A stretch of 64,000 bases of DNA from Gaiellasilicea sp963763755 (GCA_963763755.1 CAVXQE010000001.1:62001-126000); one strand, 5' to 3'; shown: positions 50,525 through 59,543, numbered from the stretch's first letter. Notes: generated by a model not told the origin, from the letters alone. Made by a program: numbers and translations.

Positions 50525-51295
50525 ATGAGCGAGGTACTCACGTCGCGGGAAGGTGCGGTCCTCACGATCACGCTGAACCGGCCCGAGGTCTTCAATGCGT
50601 TCAACGCCGCCTTGCATGCGGCACTACGAACGGCTCTGGAAGAGGCGGCTGACCCGGAGATCCGGGCGGTCGTGATCACCGGGGCGGGCCGAGGCTTCTG
50701 CGCGGGGCAGGATCTGAAGGAGTTCCAGGAGGTCGCGGGCTCGATCCGAGAGCGGCTCGAGGAGACCTACCATCCAAACATCCGGCTGATCCGCGGCCTC
50801 GAAAAGCCGGTGATTGCGGCGGTCAACGGGCCGTGCGCCGGCGCCGGGCTCTCGCTCGCCGCGGCCTGCGACATCCGAATCGCCGCCGACGTCGCGACGT
50901 TCGTGCCCGGCTTCATCGGGATCGGGCTCGTCCCCGACTCGGGCGGGTCATGGTTCATCCACCGCCTGCTCGGCTTTGCCCGCGCGTTCGAGTGGATGAC
51001 GTCCAACCGGAGGCTGACCGCGGGTGAGGCGCACGCCTGGGGGCTCGTCTCCGAGGTGACCGAGGCAGACCAGTTCGCCGCGCGCGCGGCTCAGGTCGCG
51101 GAGACGTACGCCGCTCTTCCGACGCGTGGCGTCGGCATGACGAAGCGATTGTTCGACCACGCCTACACGGCTTCGCTCGAAGCGCAGCTCGAGCTGGAGG
51201 CCGAGCTGCAGCAGGAAGCGACCGGGACCGCCGACTTCAGAGAGGGCGTGACGGCCTTTCTCGAGAAGCGGCCGCCGCGCTTCAGCGGCTCCTAG
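50525..51295 (+). CDS. Enoyl-CoA isomerase, PaaG-like
   Basis: 256 residues. Crotonase family: SREGAVLTITLNRPEVFNAFNAAL, ITGAGRGFCAGQDLKEF and VNGPCAGAGLSLAAACDIRIAA, FVPGFIGIGLVPDSGGSWFIHRLLG (the D that acts as base in PaaG), and LFDHAYTASLEAQLELEAELQQEATGTADFREGV at the end. The closest match is PaaG, 1,2-epoxyphenylacetyl-CoA isomerase, which opens the ring epoxide to the oxepin. That fits the paaABCD genes 8 kb to the right. A general enoyl-CoA hydratase cannot be excluded. Confidence 0.83.
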   Translation: MSEVLTSREGAVLTITLNRPEVFNAFNAALHAALRTALEEAADPEIRAVVITGAGRGFCAGQDLKEFQEVAGSIRERLEETYHPNIRLIRGLEKPVIAAVNGPCAGAGLSLAAACDIRIAADVATFVPGFIGIGLVPDSGGSWFIHRLLGFARAFEWMTSNRRLTAGEAHAWGLVSEVTEADQFAARAAQVAETYAALPTRGVGMTKRLFDHAYTASLEAQLELEAELQQEATGTADFREGVTAFLEKRPPRFSGS

Positions 51296-51310
51296 CCCGC
51301 CCGTCGGCGC

Positions 51311-51550
51311 TCATTTCACGAGAGCGAGGATCTCTTCTTCTTCCGGGAAGCGGCCCTGCCGTTGCTTCGAGAACAGGAGCTCACCGTCGGCGATTACGTC
51401 GAACTGGCTCTTCTGACCCTCGGCGATCGCCGCGGGAATCCCGTTGGCGTTCAGCACGGCCGCGAGACTCGCGGCCCGTCGGTCGTAGCCACCTCAGACA
51501 GGGCAGTACTGGATCTCGACGGCCACACCGGGACTGTACACCGGGGTCAC
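51311..51550 (-). CDS. SelW-like selenoprotein (Rdx family), UGA-encoded selenocysteine
   Basis: 79 residues if the UGA at 51494-51496 (mRNA codon 19) is read as selenocysteine. The protein is AVEIQYCPVUGGYDRRAASL (residues 9-28), then AIAEGQKSQFDVIADGELLFSK and RQGRFPEEEEILALVK. This is the SelW/SelT/SelH (Rdx) fold: CxxU after an IxYC strand, F-V--G-L--SK and G-FP. Seventeen bases past the UGA, a near-perfect hairpin (GGCCGCGA, loop GUC, UCGCGGCC) is placed as in bacterial SECIS elements. Start GTG 51550 with AAGGA nine bases upstream; GTG 51541 or 51526 are alternatives. It follows the acyl-CoA dehydrogenase by 13 bases. If UGA were a stop only an 18-residue peptide would be made, without explaining the conserved downstream protein. 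Confidence 0.85.
51458..51476 (-). promoter_or_regulatory. SECIS-like hairpin of the selenoprotein gene
   Basis: An 8-bp GC stem (51476-51469 with 51465-51458) and the three-base loop GUC with a G in first position. The loop lies 25 bases after the UGA, within the range known for bacterial SECIS elements, which are bound by SelB. A bulged G and two further pairs could lengthen the stem. Confidence 0.7.
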
Positions 51551-51563
51551 AGGTGGCAATCCT

Positions 51564-53114
51564 TCAGAGGCTCGGCCGGTGGCGTTCGACGATCGCTTCG
51601 AGATCGAGGGACGCGGGAAGCGTGCCGAAGACGCCTCCCGGCCGGTCGAGCCGCGACGCACAGAACGCGTCGGCGACCTCCGGCGCGCCGTGGCGAACGA
51701 GGAGGGAGCCCTGGAGCGAGACCGCGAGTAGCTCGAGCAGCCTGCGCGCGCCTTCCTCGTCCGGCTCTGCGAGCTCGCGCTCGAGCCGCGCGACCGCGGC
51801 GTCCAGGCGCGAGTCGACCCCTTCGGCGAGTCGCACCTCGGTGAGGAACGCCTCTGCGGACTCTGGCTCGCGCGCGAGGGCGCGCAGAACGTCGAGCGCG
51901 TTCACGTTGCCGGAGCCTTCCCAGATCGAGTTGAGCGGGCTCTCCCGGAAGAGACGCGGCAGCTGCGACTCCTCGACGAAGCCGTTGCCGCCCAGGCACT
52001 CCAGCGCTTCGGCGACGAGCGGGGGCGTTCGCTTGCAGATCCAGAACTTGGCGACCGCGGTGGCGAGGCGCCGGAACGGAGCGTCCGCCTCGTCGAATGC
52101 CCGCGCCAGGCGGAGCGCCGTCACCGTCGAAGCCTCCGACTCGACGCAGAGGTCGGCGAGCACGTTCCGCATCAGCGGCTGCTCGGCGAGCAACCGGCCG
52201 AAGGCGGCGCGATGGGCAGTGTGGTGCGTAGCCTCGGCGACCGCGCGCCGCATCAGAGCTGTGGAGCCGAGCACGCAGTCGAGGCGGGTGTGGTTGACCA
52301 TCTCGAGGATCGTGTGCACGCCCCGGCCCTCGGACCCGACGAGCTGCGCTGCCGCCCCGTCGAGCGCGATCTCGGCAGAGGCGTTGGAGCGGTTGCCGAG
52401 CTTGTCCTTCAGCCGCTCGATCCGGAAGCCCGCCTGCGGGCGCTCGACGAGAAAGCAGGAGAGCCCGGCGGGTGCCTGCGCGAGCACGAGGAACGCATCC
52501 GACATCGGCGCCGAGCAGAACCACTTGTGGCCGTCGAGGTACCAGGCGTCTCCGTCGCGGCGCGCGATCGTCTCGTTTGCGCGGACGTCGGAGCCACCCT
52601 GGCGTTCGGTCATCGCCATCCCGCAGAGCGCTGCGCCGCTCGTCAGGCGCGGGACCCATTCCTCGGCGAGGTCGGGCTGTGCCCGGAGAGCGGGCACGGC
52701 GGCGAACGTCATCGAGAGCGGACAGCCGACGCCTGCCTCGACCTGCGCCAGCAGCATGAAGAGCGCCGCACGCGCGACATGTGCACCGGGTCGCTCGTCG
52801 ACCCACGGGAGCGATTGCAGCCGTGCCTCGAGCCCGAGCCGAAGCAGGGAGTCCCAGGCCGGATGGAACTCGATCTCGTCGATCCGCTCGCCGTAGCGGT
52901 CATGCGTCAGGAGCTTTGGCGGGTGCTCGTTCGCGAGTCTGCCCCACTCGAGCGGCTCGCCCCCGAGCACCTCCCCGAACTCTGCGACCTGTTCCTCCCA
53001 GGGCGCCGCGCCCTCGCGCCTCAGCCCTTCAACGAGCGCCGAGTCCGCGTGAAAGAGGTTGTAGTCCCTCAGCGGGGGCGGTTGGTTCGCGGCCCCTGAA
53101 CGTGCGATCGCCAC
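51564..53114 (-). CDS. Acyl-CoA dehydrogenase family protein, AidB-like
   Basis: 516 residues. Acyl-CoA dehydrogenase fold: SMTFAAVPALRAQPDLAEEWVPRLTSG, CGMAMTERQGGSDVRANETIA, WYLDGHKWFCSAPMSD (FAD-binding strand), LGNRSNASAEIALDGA, HTRLDCVLGSTALMRRAVAEA and the Glu-region ESPLNSIWEGSGNVNALDVLRA. The length and WEGSGNVNALD motif are those of the AidB subclass (DNA-alkylation-protection or isovaleryl-CoA-like). In this neighbourhood a role in CoA-ester oxidation is as likely as the AidB role. GTG start at 53114; the frame is open upstream, but that region is antisense to a secreted-protein gene. Confidence 0.9.
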   Translation of the reverse strand: MAIARSGAANQPPPLRDYNLFHADSALVEGLRREGAAPWEEQVAEFGEVLGGEPLEWGRLANEHPPKLLTHDRYGERIDEIEFHPAWDSLLRLGLEARLQSLPWVDERPGAHVARAALFMLLAQVEAGVGCPLSMTFAAVPALRAQPDLAEEWVPRLTSGAALCGMAMTERQGGSDVRANETIARRDGDAWYLDGHKWFCSAPMSDAFLVLAQAPAGLSCFLVERPQAGFRIERLKDKLGNRSNASAEIALDGAAAQLVGSEGRGVHTILEMVNHTRLDCVLGSTALMRRAVAEATHHTAHRAAFGRLLAEQPLMRNVLADLCVESEASTVTALRLARAFDEADAPFRRLATAVAKFWICKRTPPLVAEALECLGGNGFVEESQLPRLFRESPLNSIWEGSGNVNALDVLRALAREPESAEAFLTEVRLAEGVDSRLDAAVARLERELAEPDEEGARRLLELLAVSLQGSLLVRHGAPEVADAFCASRLDRPGGVFGTLPASLDLEAIVERHRPSL

Positions 53115-53208
53115 TCGAGCATTGTGCCCTTGTGGGGGATAGACGGGTCGGCATTTGGCTCCCAGCATGAGTCGGCACGACTCCTGCCGCAGAAACTCGG
53201 GGGTTCTC

Positions 53209-53796
53209 ATGCTTCGCTTCACGACCGTTCTGATCGCCGTCTTCGCGACCGTCGGGCTCGGATCCGCGAACGCAAGACTGCAAGCGCCTACGGGCTCGAG
53301 CACCGAGCGAACGTTCTCCGGCAGCGCCGACATGACGCTCCCGCCGATCACGCTCGACGTGCCGTCGACGCTCCGCTGGACGAGCACGAGCCCGATCTTC
53401 CTGATCCTTCCGAGCAGCAGCTTGACAGGCGGCTCCGTCAACTCGGCAGCCCGCGCCGGCGCGACCTATCTCGCCGCTGGAGCGCACCAGCTCGGCGTGA
53501 AGGCGTTCGCCGGCTGGACGATTCGGATCGTTCCCGGAATCGAGCGCCCCCGCGCAATCGGCGGCGGACTCGTGGGCTTCCGCGGCCAGGGTGGCCGTGA
53601 CCTGCCGCCGTTCACCCTCAAGCGTGGCAAGACGCTCGTCTGGACGAGCGGCGGCCAGGTCTTCCGGCTCTCCGGCGACCCGTTCATGGCGCCGATCAAG
53701 TCCCAGGCCAAGCGGGGAACACGCCGTGTGGCGGCCGGTTCCCACACGTGGACCGTGAACGCGACCGGTACGTGGTCGGTCGGCTGGAAGCCCTGA
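53209..53796 (+). CDS. Secreted protein with two internal repeats
   Basis: 195 residues. A signal peptide (LRFTTVLIAVFATVGLGSANA) is followed by two copies of about 80 residues with the same pattern: F-G-(S/Q)-...-LPP-TL, then LRWTS/LVWTS, F-L-, G-------AAG-H-----A-G-W. First copy starts TFSGSADMTLPPITLD; second starts FRGQGGRDLPPFTLKR and ends WTVNATGTWSVGWKP. This looks like two beta-sandwich or cupredoxin-like domains without copper ligands. No family recognised. ATG 53209, with a G-rich stretch upstream. Confidence 0.75.
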   Translation: MLRFTTVLIAVFATVGLGSANARLQAPTGSSTERTFSGSADMTLPPITLDVPSTLRWTSTSPIFLILPSSSLTGGSVNSAARAGATYLAAGAHQLGVKAFAGWTIRIVPGIERPRAIGGGLVGFRGQGGRDLPPFTLKRGKTLVWTSGGQVFRLSGDPFMAPIKSQAKRGTRRVAAGSHTWTVNATGTWSVGWKP

Positions 53797-53942
53797 GGGA
53801 GCGGCGTTGCAACCACTCCTCCCATGTGTCACCCTCGCCAGGCGTCTCGGAGTGCGAATCGGCTAACCGGCGGTGAACGAGAGATGGCCGTAGACAACCG
53901 GTCAGTGATCTAGTCCGCCACTCGGGTCGGCGGAAGCGCACC

Positions 53943-55938
53943 GTGCTCAAGTGGCTCCTCGCTCAGGCTCGCGCCGGAAACCTCCGCGTGCTGAAAGTGC
54001 TCGGCGCGATCCGACACGTCTGGGAGCTTCTCCCGGCCCCTGTGCGGCACCCCGTCGAGCGGCTCGGTCGATGGCTCCGGCTGGACGAGCGGCTGGCGCC
54101 GGCGCTCCTCTCCCCCTTCATCTACGCGGTCGCCTTCCGACTTGGGGCCTGGTGGTTGCTGGTTGCGGTTCCGATCGCGCTCTGGGGGCACGCGGTGGCC
54201 GGGCGCCGGCTCTCGGTGGGTCGACAACTCGTGGGCGCGTTCGTGTTCTTCGTCGGTGTCCTGATCCTGCCGGCGATTCTGGCCGGAGACCCGTCGGGCA
54301 CCGTGACGCGTCTTGGTGCGATCTCAGGCTTGACGTTCTTGATCGGGTTCTACGGCCTCCTCGTCGCCTGCCTGATCTTCGCCCTGGTCTTGACCCTCGC
54401 CTGGGGTCTGGGATCGTGGATCGCAGCTGCGTTGGTTGGCGGTGCACTCGGAGTGCTCGTCGCGCTCAGCGCCTACATCGGCCTTCTTCCTGGCAGCCGG
54501 GTGATCGATCTGCCGGCGGAATGGCTCCAGGTAGGCGGCTGGAACGGAGTCGTCCTCGACCTTGCGATCTCCGCACTCGTCGGAGGAGCGCTCTTCCTCC
54601 TCGCCAAAGCGTGGCGAGCCCCTGTCGTTCTTCGCCGACCGCTCGTGAAGCTCGTGCCCGTCGCCGCGGTCTTCGCGTGGCTCCTGCCGATGGTGTTCGG
54701 CTACTCGGCGTTGATGACCGTTCCGGAGAGGCTGCAGGCCGAGAAGTACAGCGGGCGCGCCTTCGCAAAGGGACTGCTGCCGGATCAGCGCCCCGACGGC
54801 TTGACCGCCAAGGAGCTCATGGCGGCGTACCGGCCGTTGCTTCTTCTCCACCGCAACGAGCGGTGGCTCGCCGGCCCTGTCGGGCCGTACCGGCGAGAAG
54901 CGATCGTGTGGAGCCTCAACAGGGACGGAACCCTCAAGACCCCGATCCACCTGCCGCGAAACGAGCTCCCGTACCGGTGCGTACGGAGTGCTCCCGAGCG
55001 AGAAAACCCGGCTCCCGCTCCCATCTGTTTCGCTCTCGTCGGCGAGTGCCAGAACGTGTCGACATCCTGCGATCGCGGTCGGCGCACACCCTGGCCTGAC
55101 CGAGTGATTCAGCGCGGCCGGGTGTATGCACGAGTCGTCGTCCGTGGGACTCCACAGGGTGACGGGTCACCACCGATCTTCCAGGAGCCCACGCCCTATC
55201 CGAACCTCTACGCCGTGATCCAGTACTGGATCTTCTACCGCAACGACCTGTGGGAGGCGCAAACCGGGGTCGGCCGGATCGTGCAGCGCCACCAGTCCGA
55301 TTGGGAGCAAGTCACCGTCGGCCTCTCGAGGGCTGCACCTCTCTTCGTCGCGTACTCCTCTCATTGCGGCGGCCAGTGGCTGAAATGGGAGGACGTTCGC
55401 ACCCAGCGCATGCCGGACCGATCCGTGCGGCCGATCGTCTGGGTCGCGCGAGGCTCGCATGCGAATTACCCGGACCCGGCCCCGCGGCAACCCGACTTCC
55501 TCAGCTGCCGCAAGTCCGCGCCCGGAGAGTCAGAACGGCAGCAGGCCAAGCGAGCGTCGTGGCTGATCATCGCGCTGCCGATCTATGGCGCGAACGTGCG
55601 AGAAGCACTCCCGGACTCAGTCGTGATCCAGGACCCGCGCGCAGTCCTCGATCGACGCCCACACGCAACCGTTCTCCTTCCCGGGACGCTGGGCCGCGGA
55701 GGGGCAACTCGCCCTCGTCAATCCCTTTCGAGAGACGACGCTACCCCCACCTGAGGAACGGCCTCGACCCGGAGCGCAGAGACCGGTTCAGGCATCCGGC
55801 CCCGAGACCCCGACGTGCAAGACCATCTGGAAAGACCCCGTCGCTGTCATCTTCTGCGGGCCCTACTGGCACCCCGACAACCGGTGCCCACCCGGGCTCG
55901 ACGCACGGCGGGAGAAGATCACCGCCGGCTGCATATGA
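53943..55938 (+). CDS. Membrane protein with Vps62-like (DUF946) domain (frameshifted)
   Basis: About 664 residues after correction. The N-terminal 280 residues hold some six hydrophobic segments (WWLLVAVPIALWG, QLVGAFVFFVGVLILPAIL, FLIGFYGLLVACLIFALVLTLAWG). The second half has the pattern of the Vps62/DUF946 family: QYWIFYRNDLWEAQTG, VQRHQSDWEQVTVGLS, FVAYSSHCGGQWLKWEDV and IVWVARGSHANYPDP. The frame breaks at AA 55667-55668; one A too many. In the right frame the protein continues GRWAAEGQLALVNPFRETTLPPPE and ends WHPDNRCPPGL.. with TGA overlapping the methyltransferase ATG, which confirms the correction. Function unknown; start ATG/GTG region at 53943. Confidence 0.8.
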
Positions 55939-56723
55939 AGTCGCTTCTCACCAGAGGACTTCGGCGCGCACTCGGCGACGGCGCCCTCGACTGGCTCCAA
56001 CCGCTTCCCTCTGAATCGCCGCTCCTACGCGAACAGGCGATTCTCGAAGCCTGTGCAGGCCGCCGTGTCGTCCATCTCGGCTTCGTGGACGAGCACCAGA
56101 TGGCTGCCAAGAGGTCGGAAGGGCGCTGGCTTCACGACCGGATCGCCGCCGTCGCGACCGAGCTGGTCGGGCTCGACGTCGATGCCGCCGGTGTCGAGCA
56201 GGCACGCGCGCTCGGCTTCGAGGCCTATGCGATCGACGCGCAGAATCGGGAGCGTGTCGCTGAGCTGTCGATCGGCTCGTTCGAGACGATCGTCGCCGGT
56301 GAGATCATCGAGCACCTTGATGCGCCCGGCCCGTTCCTCGAGGCGATGCTCGATCTTGCGGCCCCCGACTCCCGCCTTGTCCTGACGACGCCGAACGCCT
56401 ACCGATTGCAGAACTTTCTCACGCCCTTCTCCGGCAACGAGCTGATCCACCCCGACCACACCGCCTGGCACAGCCCGAGCACGGTCCGAGTGCTGCTCGA
56501 GCGCTCCGGCTGGCGGGTCGATCGGATCGGCTACTACCAGAACCCGCGGGGCGCGCGCGGATCCGGCCCGGTCGCCCTCGGGCTCAATGCGCTGCGATCG
56601 CTGAGTACGCGGTTCGGCCGACGCTGGCCCTACTGGTCGGACGGCCTGATCGTCTTCGCTCGGCCCGGCACCGGCGACCCCCCGCGACCGCGGGTCGGGC
56701 TCGTGGGAGGGGTGGTGGCGTAG
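55935..56723 (+). CDS. Class I SAM-dependent methyltransferase
   Basis: 262 residues. VVHLGFVDEHQMAAKR holds motif I (less Gly-rich than usual), LVGLDVDAAGVEQARALGFEAY the acidic strand 2, SFETIVAGEIIEHLDAPGPFLEAMLDLAAPDSRLVLTTPNAY motifs II-III, all typical of class I methyltransferases of the type found in glycan or lipid modification. C-terminal HPDHTAWHSPSTVRVLLERSGW fits. ATG 55935 overlaps the stop of the Vps62-like gene (ATGA), so the two work together, perhaps on a cell-surface component. Confidence 0.85.
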   Translation: MKSLLTRGLRRALGDGALDWLQPLPSESPLLREQAILEACAGRRVVHLGFVDEHQMAAKRSEGRWLHDRIAAVATELVGLDVDAAGVEQARALGFEAYAIDAQNRERVAELSIGSFETIVAGEIIEHLDAPGPFLEAMLDLAAPDSRLVLTTPNAYRLQNFLTPFSGNELIHPDHTAWHSPSTVRVLLERSGWRVDRIGYYQNPRGARGSGPVALGLNALRSLSTRFGRRWPYWSDGLIVFARPGTGDPPRPRVGLVGGVVA

Positions 56724-56760
56724 GTTCTATCCGGCGCGGGCGCGACGCCCGCTCGGGACC

Positions 56761-58551
56761 ATGGCCACAGACGACGAGCCACCCACTCAGCCCTCGGCGC
56801 AAGACGGCGGGACCGCATACGGGGGAGCTGCGGCGTTCCGGCCCGCGAAGATGGAGCCGCTGCTCGTGCGGGCGGTACCCGTCCTCAAAGACGTGCCGCG
56901 TTACCGGGGCTCGAGTGCCGGCCGTGACCTCGTCGCCGGGCTGACGGTTGCGGCGCTGGCGCTGCCTTCGGCGATGGCCTACGGCCAACTCGCCGGTCTC
57001 TCTCCGGTCAACGGTCTCTACGCGCTGCTGCTGCCGACGGTCGCGTACGTTCTGCTCGGCTCGTCCCGCCGGCTGGTGATCGGCCCGGAGGGGGCGACGT
57101 CGACTCTGGTCGCCGCGGCGGTTCTCCCGCTCGCCGCCGCCGGCACCGACAATGCCGTCGAGCTGGCGTCGATGCTCGCGCTGCTCGTCGCAGCCTGCTT
57201 CCTGCTCGCGCGAGTGCTGCGGCTGGGCTGGATCGCGGACTACTTCTCCCGGCCGGTGCTGATCGGATACCTGCACGGTGTCGCAATCACGCTCGTGATC
57301 GCGCAGCTGGGCAAGCTTCTGGGGATCGAGGTCGACGCGACCGAATCGCTGGCTCGGCTCTGGGAAGTTGTGCGTGAGCTTGGCGATGTGAGCGGCGCCA
57401 CACTCGCCGTCAGCGTCGTCTCGCTCGGCGTGATGTTCGCCCTGCGCCGGTTCCTGCCGATCGTGCCGGGAGCGTTGATCGTAGTCGTCGCGGCGATCGC
57501 CCTCTCCTGGCTGTTCGACTTCGCGAGCCACGGGGTCGCGACAGTCGGCCCGGTCGCAGGTGGGTTGCCCCGCCCGACGTTGCCGACACCGCCCCTTGAC
57601 GATGTCCTGGCGCTCGTGCCGGCGGCGTTCGGCCTCTTCCTGGTCGCCTTCGCGGACGAGATCCTGACCGCGCGAGCCTTTGCGGGTAAGCGCGGAGAGC
57701 ATGTGCGCGCCTCGCAGGAGCTGCTGACGATGGGGGCAGCGAACGCGGCCGCCGGCTTCACGCAGGCGTTCTCGATCGGTGCGAGCGGTGCGCGAACCGC
57801 GGTGAACGACGCGATGGGCGCACGGACGCAGATCGCCGGCCTGTTCTCAGCCGGGACGATCGTGGTGATCCTCCTCTTCCTGACCGAGCCGGTGCAGTAC
57901 CTGCCCCAGGCCGTCCTGGGCGCAGTCATCGTTGCGGCGGGGATCAACATCGTCGAGCCGGCCGCCTGGCGGGCGCTCGCGGCGATCGACCGAGTCGAGG
58001 TCTCGATCGCGGCGGTCACGACGGGCTGCGTCGTCTTCTTCGGCGTGCTCGAGGCGATCGTCGTCGCTGTCGGGCTCTCGATCATCGACACGGTACGTCG
58101 CAGCGCTCGCCCGTACGATGCGGTGCTCGGCTGGGTCCCTCACCTCGACGGCTACCGCGACGTCGCACTGCACCCGTCCGCCGAGATCACACCGGGCGTT
58201 GTCGTCTACCGACTCGACGACCGGCTCTTCTTCGCAAACGCGGAGTACGTCAAGGGCCGCGTGCACGAGGCGATCAGCGCCGCGCCGACCGAGACCTCGT
58301 GGTTCGTGTTCGACGCAGAGGCGGTCAACCACATCGACTCGACTGGAATCGAAGCGCTCTTCGACCTGACCCGTGAGCTGGAGGAGGAGCAGATCACGCT
58401 CGTCGTCGCGAGACTCCGGACGCGCATGCTGCCGGACTTCGACGCGGCCGGACTCACCACCGCGATCGGTCCGGAACACCTCTTTCCCTCGGTCAAGCTC
58501 GCAGTCGCAGCATTCCCACGCCCCGAGGTCGATGCGACCGCGCTGAGCTAG
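56761..58551 (+). CDS. SulP-family anion transporter with STAS domain
   Basis: 596 residues. A SulP transporter (sulfate, bicarbonate or other anion): DLVAGLTVAALALPSAMAYGQLAGLSPVNGLYALL in helices 1-2, then GPEGATSTLVAAAVLP (substrate-binding loop), ADYFSRPVLIGYLHGVAITL and GGLPRPTLPTPPLDDVL, and a C-terminal STAS domain (VVVYRLDDRLFFANAEYVKGRVHEAI, FDAEAVNHIDSTGIEALFDL). All are the family's usual features. It follows the methyltransferase by 37 bases. The ligand is not told from sequence; SulP genes without sulfate genes nearby often carry bicarbonate. Confidence 0.93.
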   Translation: MATDDEPPTQPSAQDGGTAYGGAAAFRPAKMEPLLVRAVPVLKDVPRYRGSSAGRDLVAGLTVAALALPSAMAYGQLAGLSPVNGLYALLLPTVAYVLLGSSRRLVIGPEGATSTLVAAAVLPLAAAGTDNAVELASMLALLVAACFLLARVLRLGWIADYFSRPVLIGYLHGVAITLVIAQLGKLLGIEVDATESLARLWEVVRELGDVSGATLAVSVVSLGVMFALRRFLPIVPGALIVVVAAIALSWLFDFASHGVATVGPVAGGLPRPTLPTPPLDDVLALVPAAFGLFLVAFADEILTARAFAGKRGEHVRASQELLTMGAANAAAGFTQAFSIGASGARTAVNDAMGARTQIAGLFSAGTIVVILLFLTEPVQYLPQAVLGAVIVAAGINIVEPAAWRALAAIDRVEVSIAAVTTGCVVFFGVLEAIVVAVGLSIIDTVRRSARPYDAVLGWVPHLDGYRDVALHPSAEITPGVVVYRLDDRLFFANAEYVKGRVHEAISAAPTETSWFVFDAEAVNHIDSTGIEALFDLTRELEEEQITLVVARLRTRMLPDFDAAGLTTAIGPEHLFPSVKLAVAAFPRPEVDATALS

Positions 58552-58564
58552 AGAGCTCGGTCCG

Positions 58565-59032
58565 TCATCGCTCGACCGCAGAGCGGATCTGGAGCGGCGG
58601 TCGCTTCAGGTGGACCGACAGGTAGCGGACACCCCCGCGCCCGGCCGTGATGCGCCGTCGTTTGCTCTTGGGGACGATGACTGCTTCGCCCGGAACGAGC
58701 TCGCGCTCCTCACCGTCGACGGCGAGCGTCGCCGAGCCGTCGACGACGAAAACGAGAACGTCGCGCTCATCGTTCACGTGCTCCGGCGGCCCTGCGCCTG
58801 CGCTCCACTCGAGGAGCGTTGCGTTCAGGTCCTCCGACGCCTCACCCCACACGGGACCGCCTCCCTTCGGCGTCGCCATCGTTGCATCGAGCGCGTCGGC
58901 TGCAACACGTTCGATCAGCGGGAAGAGCTGCCGCTCCTCGAGGCGGACGTGCGCTTGGAGCCGCTCGCCGAGCTCGCGCATCGTCGCGCGCACGTCGCCG
59001 CCGGCCTCGAGCGCGGCAACAAGTGCGTGCAT
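58565..59032 (-). CDS. Hemerythrin-like remnant fused to a cupin
   Basis: 155 residues. The first 60 (MHALVAALEAGGDVRATMRE, then LQAHVRLEERQLFPLIERVAAD) equal the C-terminal two helices of a hemerythrin-like domain, with H-x-x-x-E; the first two helices with the other His ligands are missing. A cupin follows: DLNATLLEWSAGAGPPEHVNDERDVLVFVVDGSATLAVDGEERELVPGEAVIVPKSKRRRI. The open frame continues upstream only into low-complexity sequence inside the paaD region. So either a short form or a truncation at its 5' end. Downstream of paaD, same strand, so possibly part of the paa operon. Confidence 0.65.
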   Translation of the reverse strand: MHALVAALEAGGDVRATMRELGERLQAHVRLEERQLFPLIERVAADALDATMATPKGGGPVWGEASEDLNATLLEWSAGAGPPEHVNDERDVLVFVVDGSATLAVDGEERELVPGEAVIVPKSKRRRITAGRGGVRYLSVHLKRPPLQIRSAVER

Positions 59033-59057
59033 GCCTGGTCCGTGATCAGCGCCAGCC

Positions 59058-59543
59058 CTAGATCGTCTTGAACTGCTCGAACGGCTGCCGGCAGCTGTCG
59101 CAGTAGCGCAGCGACCGGCACGGGGTGGGGCCGAAGATGTTCTCGAGCCGCGTCTCGGTCGAGTTGCAGTACGGGCAACGGTGCACCGCCTTCTGCAGCT
59201 GGAGCAACGTCGGCGCGGCCGCAGCACGTGCTGTCGGTGGTGCGAAGCCGGCCTCGCGCAGCTTCTCGCGACCGGCGGGAGTGATCTTGTCGGTCGACCA
59301 CGAGTCGTCGAGCAGGACGTCGACCTGCGGCTCGCCGCCCAGCTCGGTCACGGCAGCTTCCATCTGTGTGCGCATCGCGTCGAGCGCGGGACAGCCCATG
59401 AACGTCGGCGTGAAGGCGATGCGCACGCGATCGCCGTCGACGGCGACCGTCTTCACGACCCCGAGGTCGACGAGCGAGATGACCGGGATCTCCGGATCCG
59501 GGATCTGCGCCAGCGCGTCCCAGACCCGCTCCGCGGTCACCAT
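59058..59543 (-). CDS. paaD: Phenylacetyl-CoA epoxidase maturation subunit PaaD
   Basis: 161 residues. A MIP18/SufT-like N-terminal domain (ERVWDALAQIPDPEIPVISLVDLGVVKTV, TPTFMGCPALDAMRTQMEAAV with its conserved Cys) and a zinc-ribbon-like C-terminus (HRCPYCNSTETRLENIFGPTPCRSLRYCDSCRQPFEQFK), as in PaaD, needed for iron-cluster insertion in PaaABC. It overlaps the end of paaC. ATG 59543. Confidence 0.96.
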   Translation of the reverse strand: MVTAERVWDALAQIPDPEIPVISLVDLGVVKTVAVDGDRVRIAFTPTFMGCPALDAMRTQMEAAVTELGGEPQVDVLLDDSWSTDKITPAGREKLREAGFAPPTARAAAAPTLLQLQKAVHRCPYCNSTETRLENIFGPTPCRSLRYCDSCRQPFEQFKTI

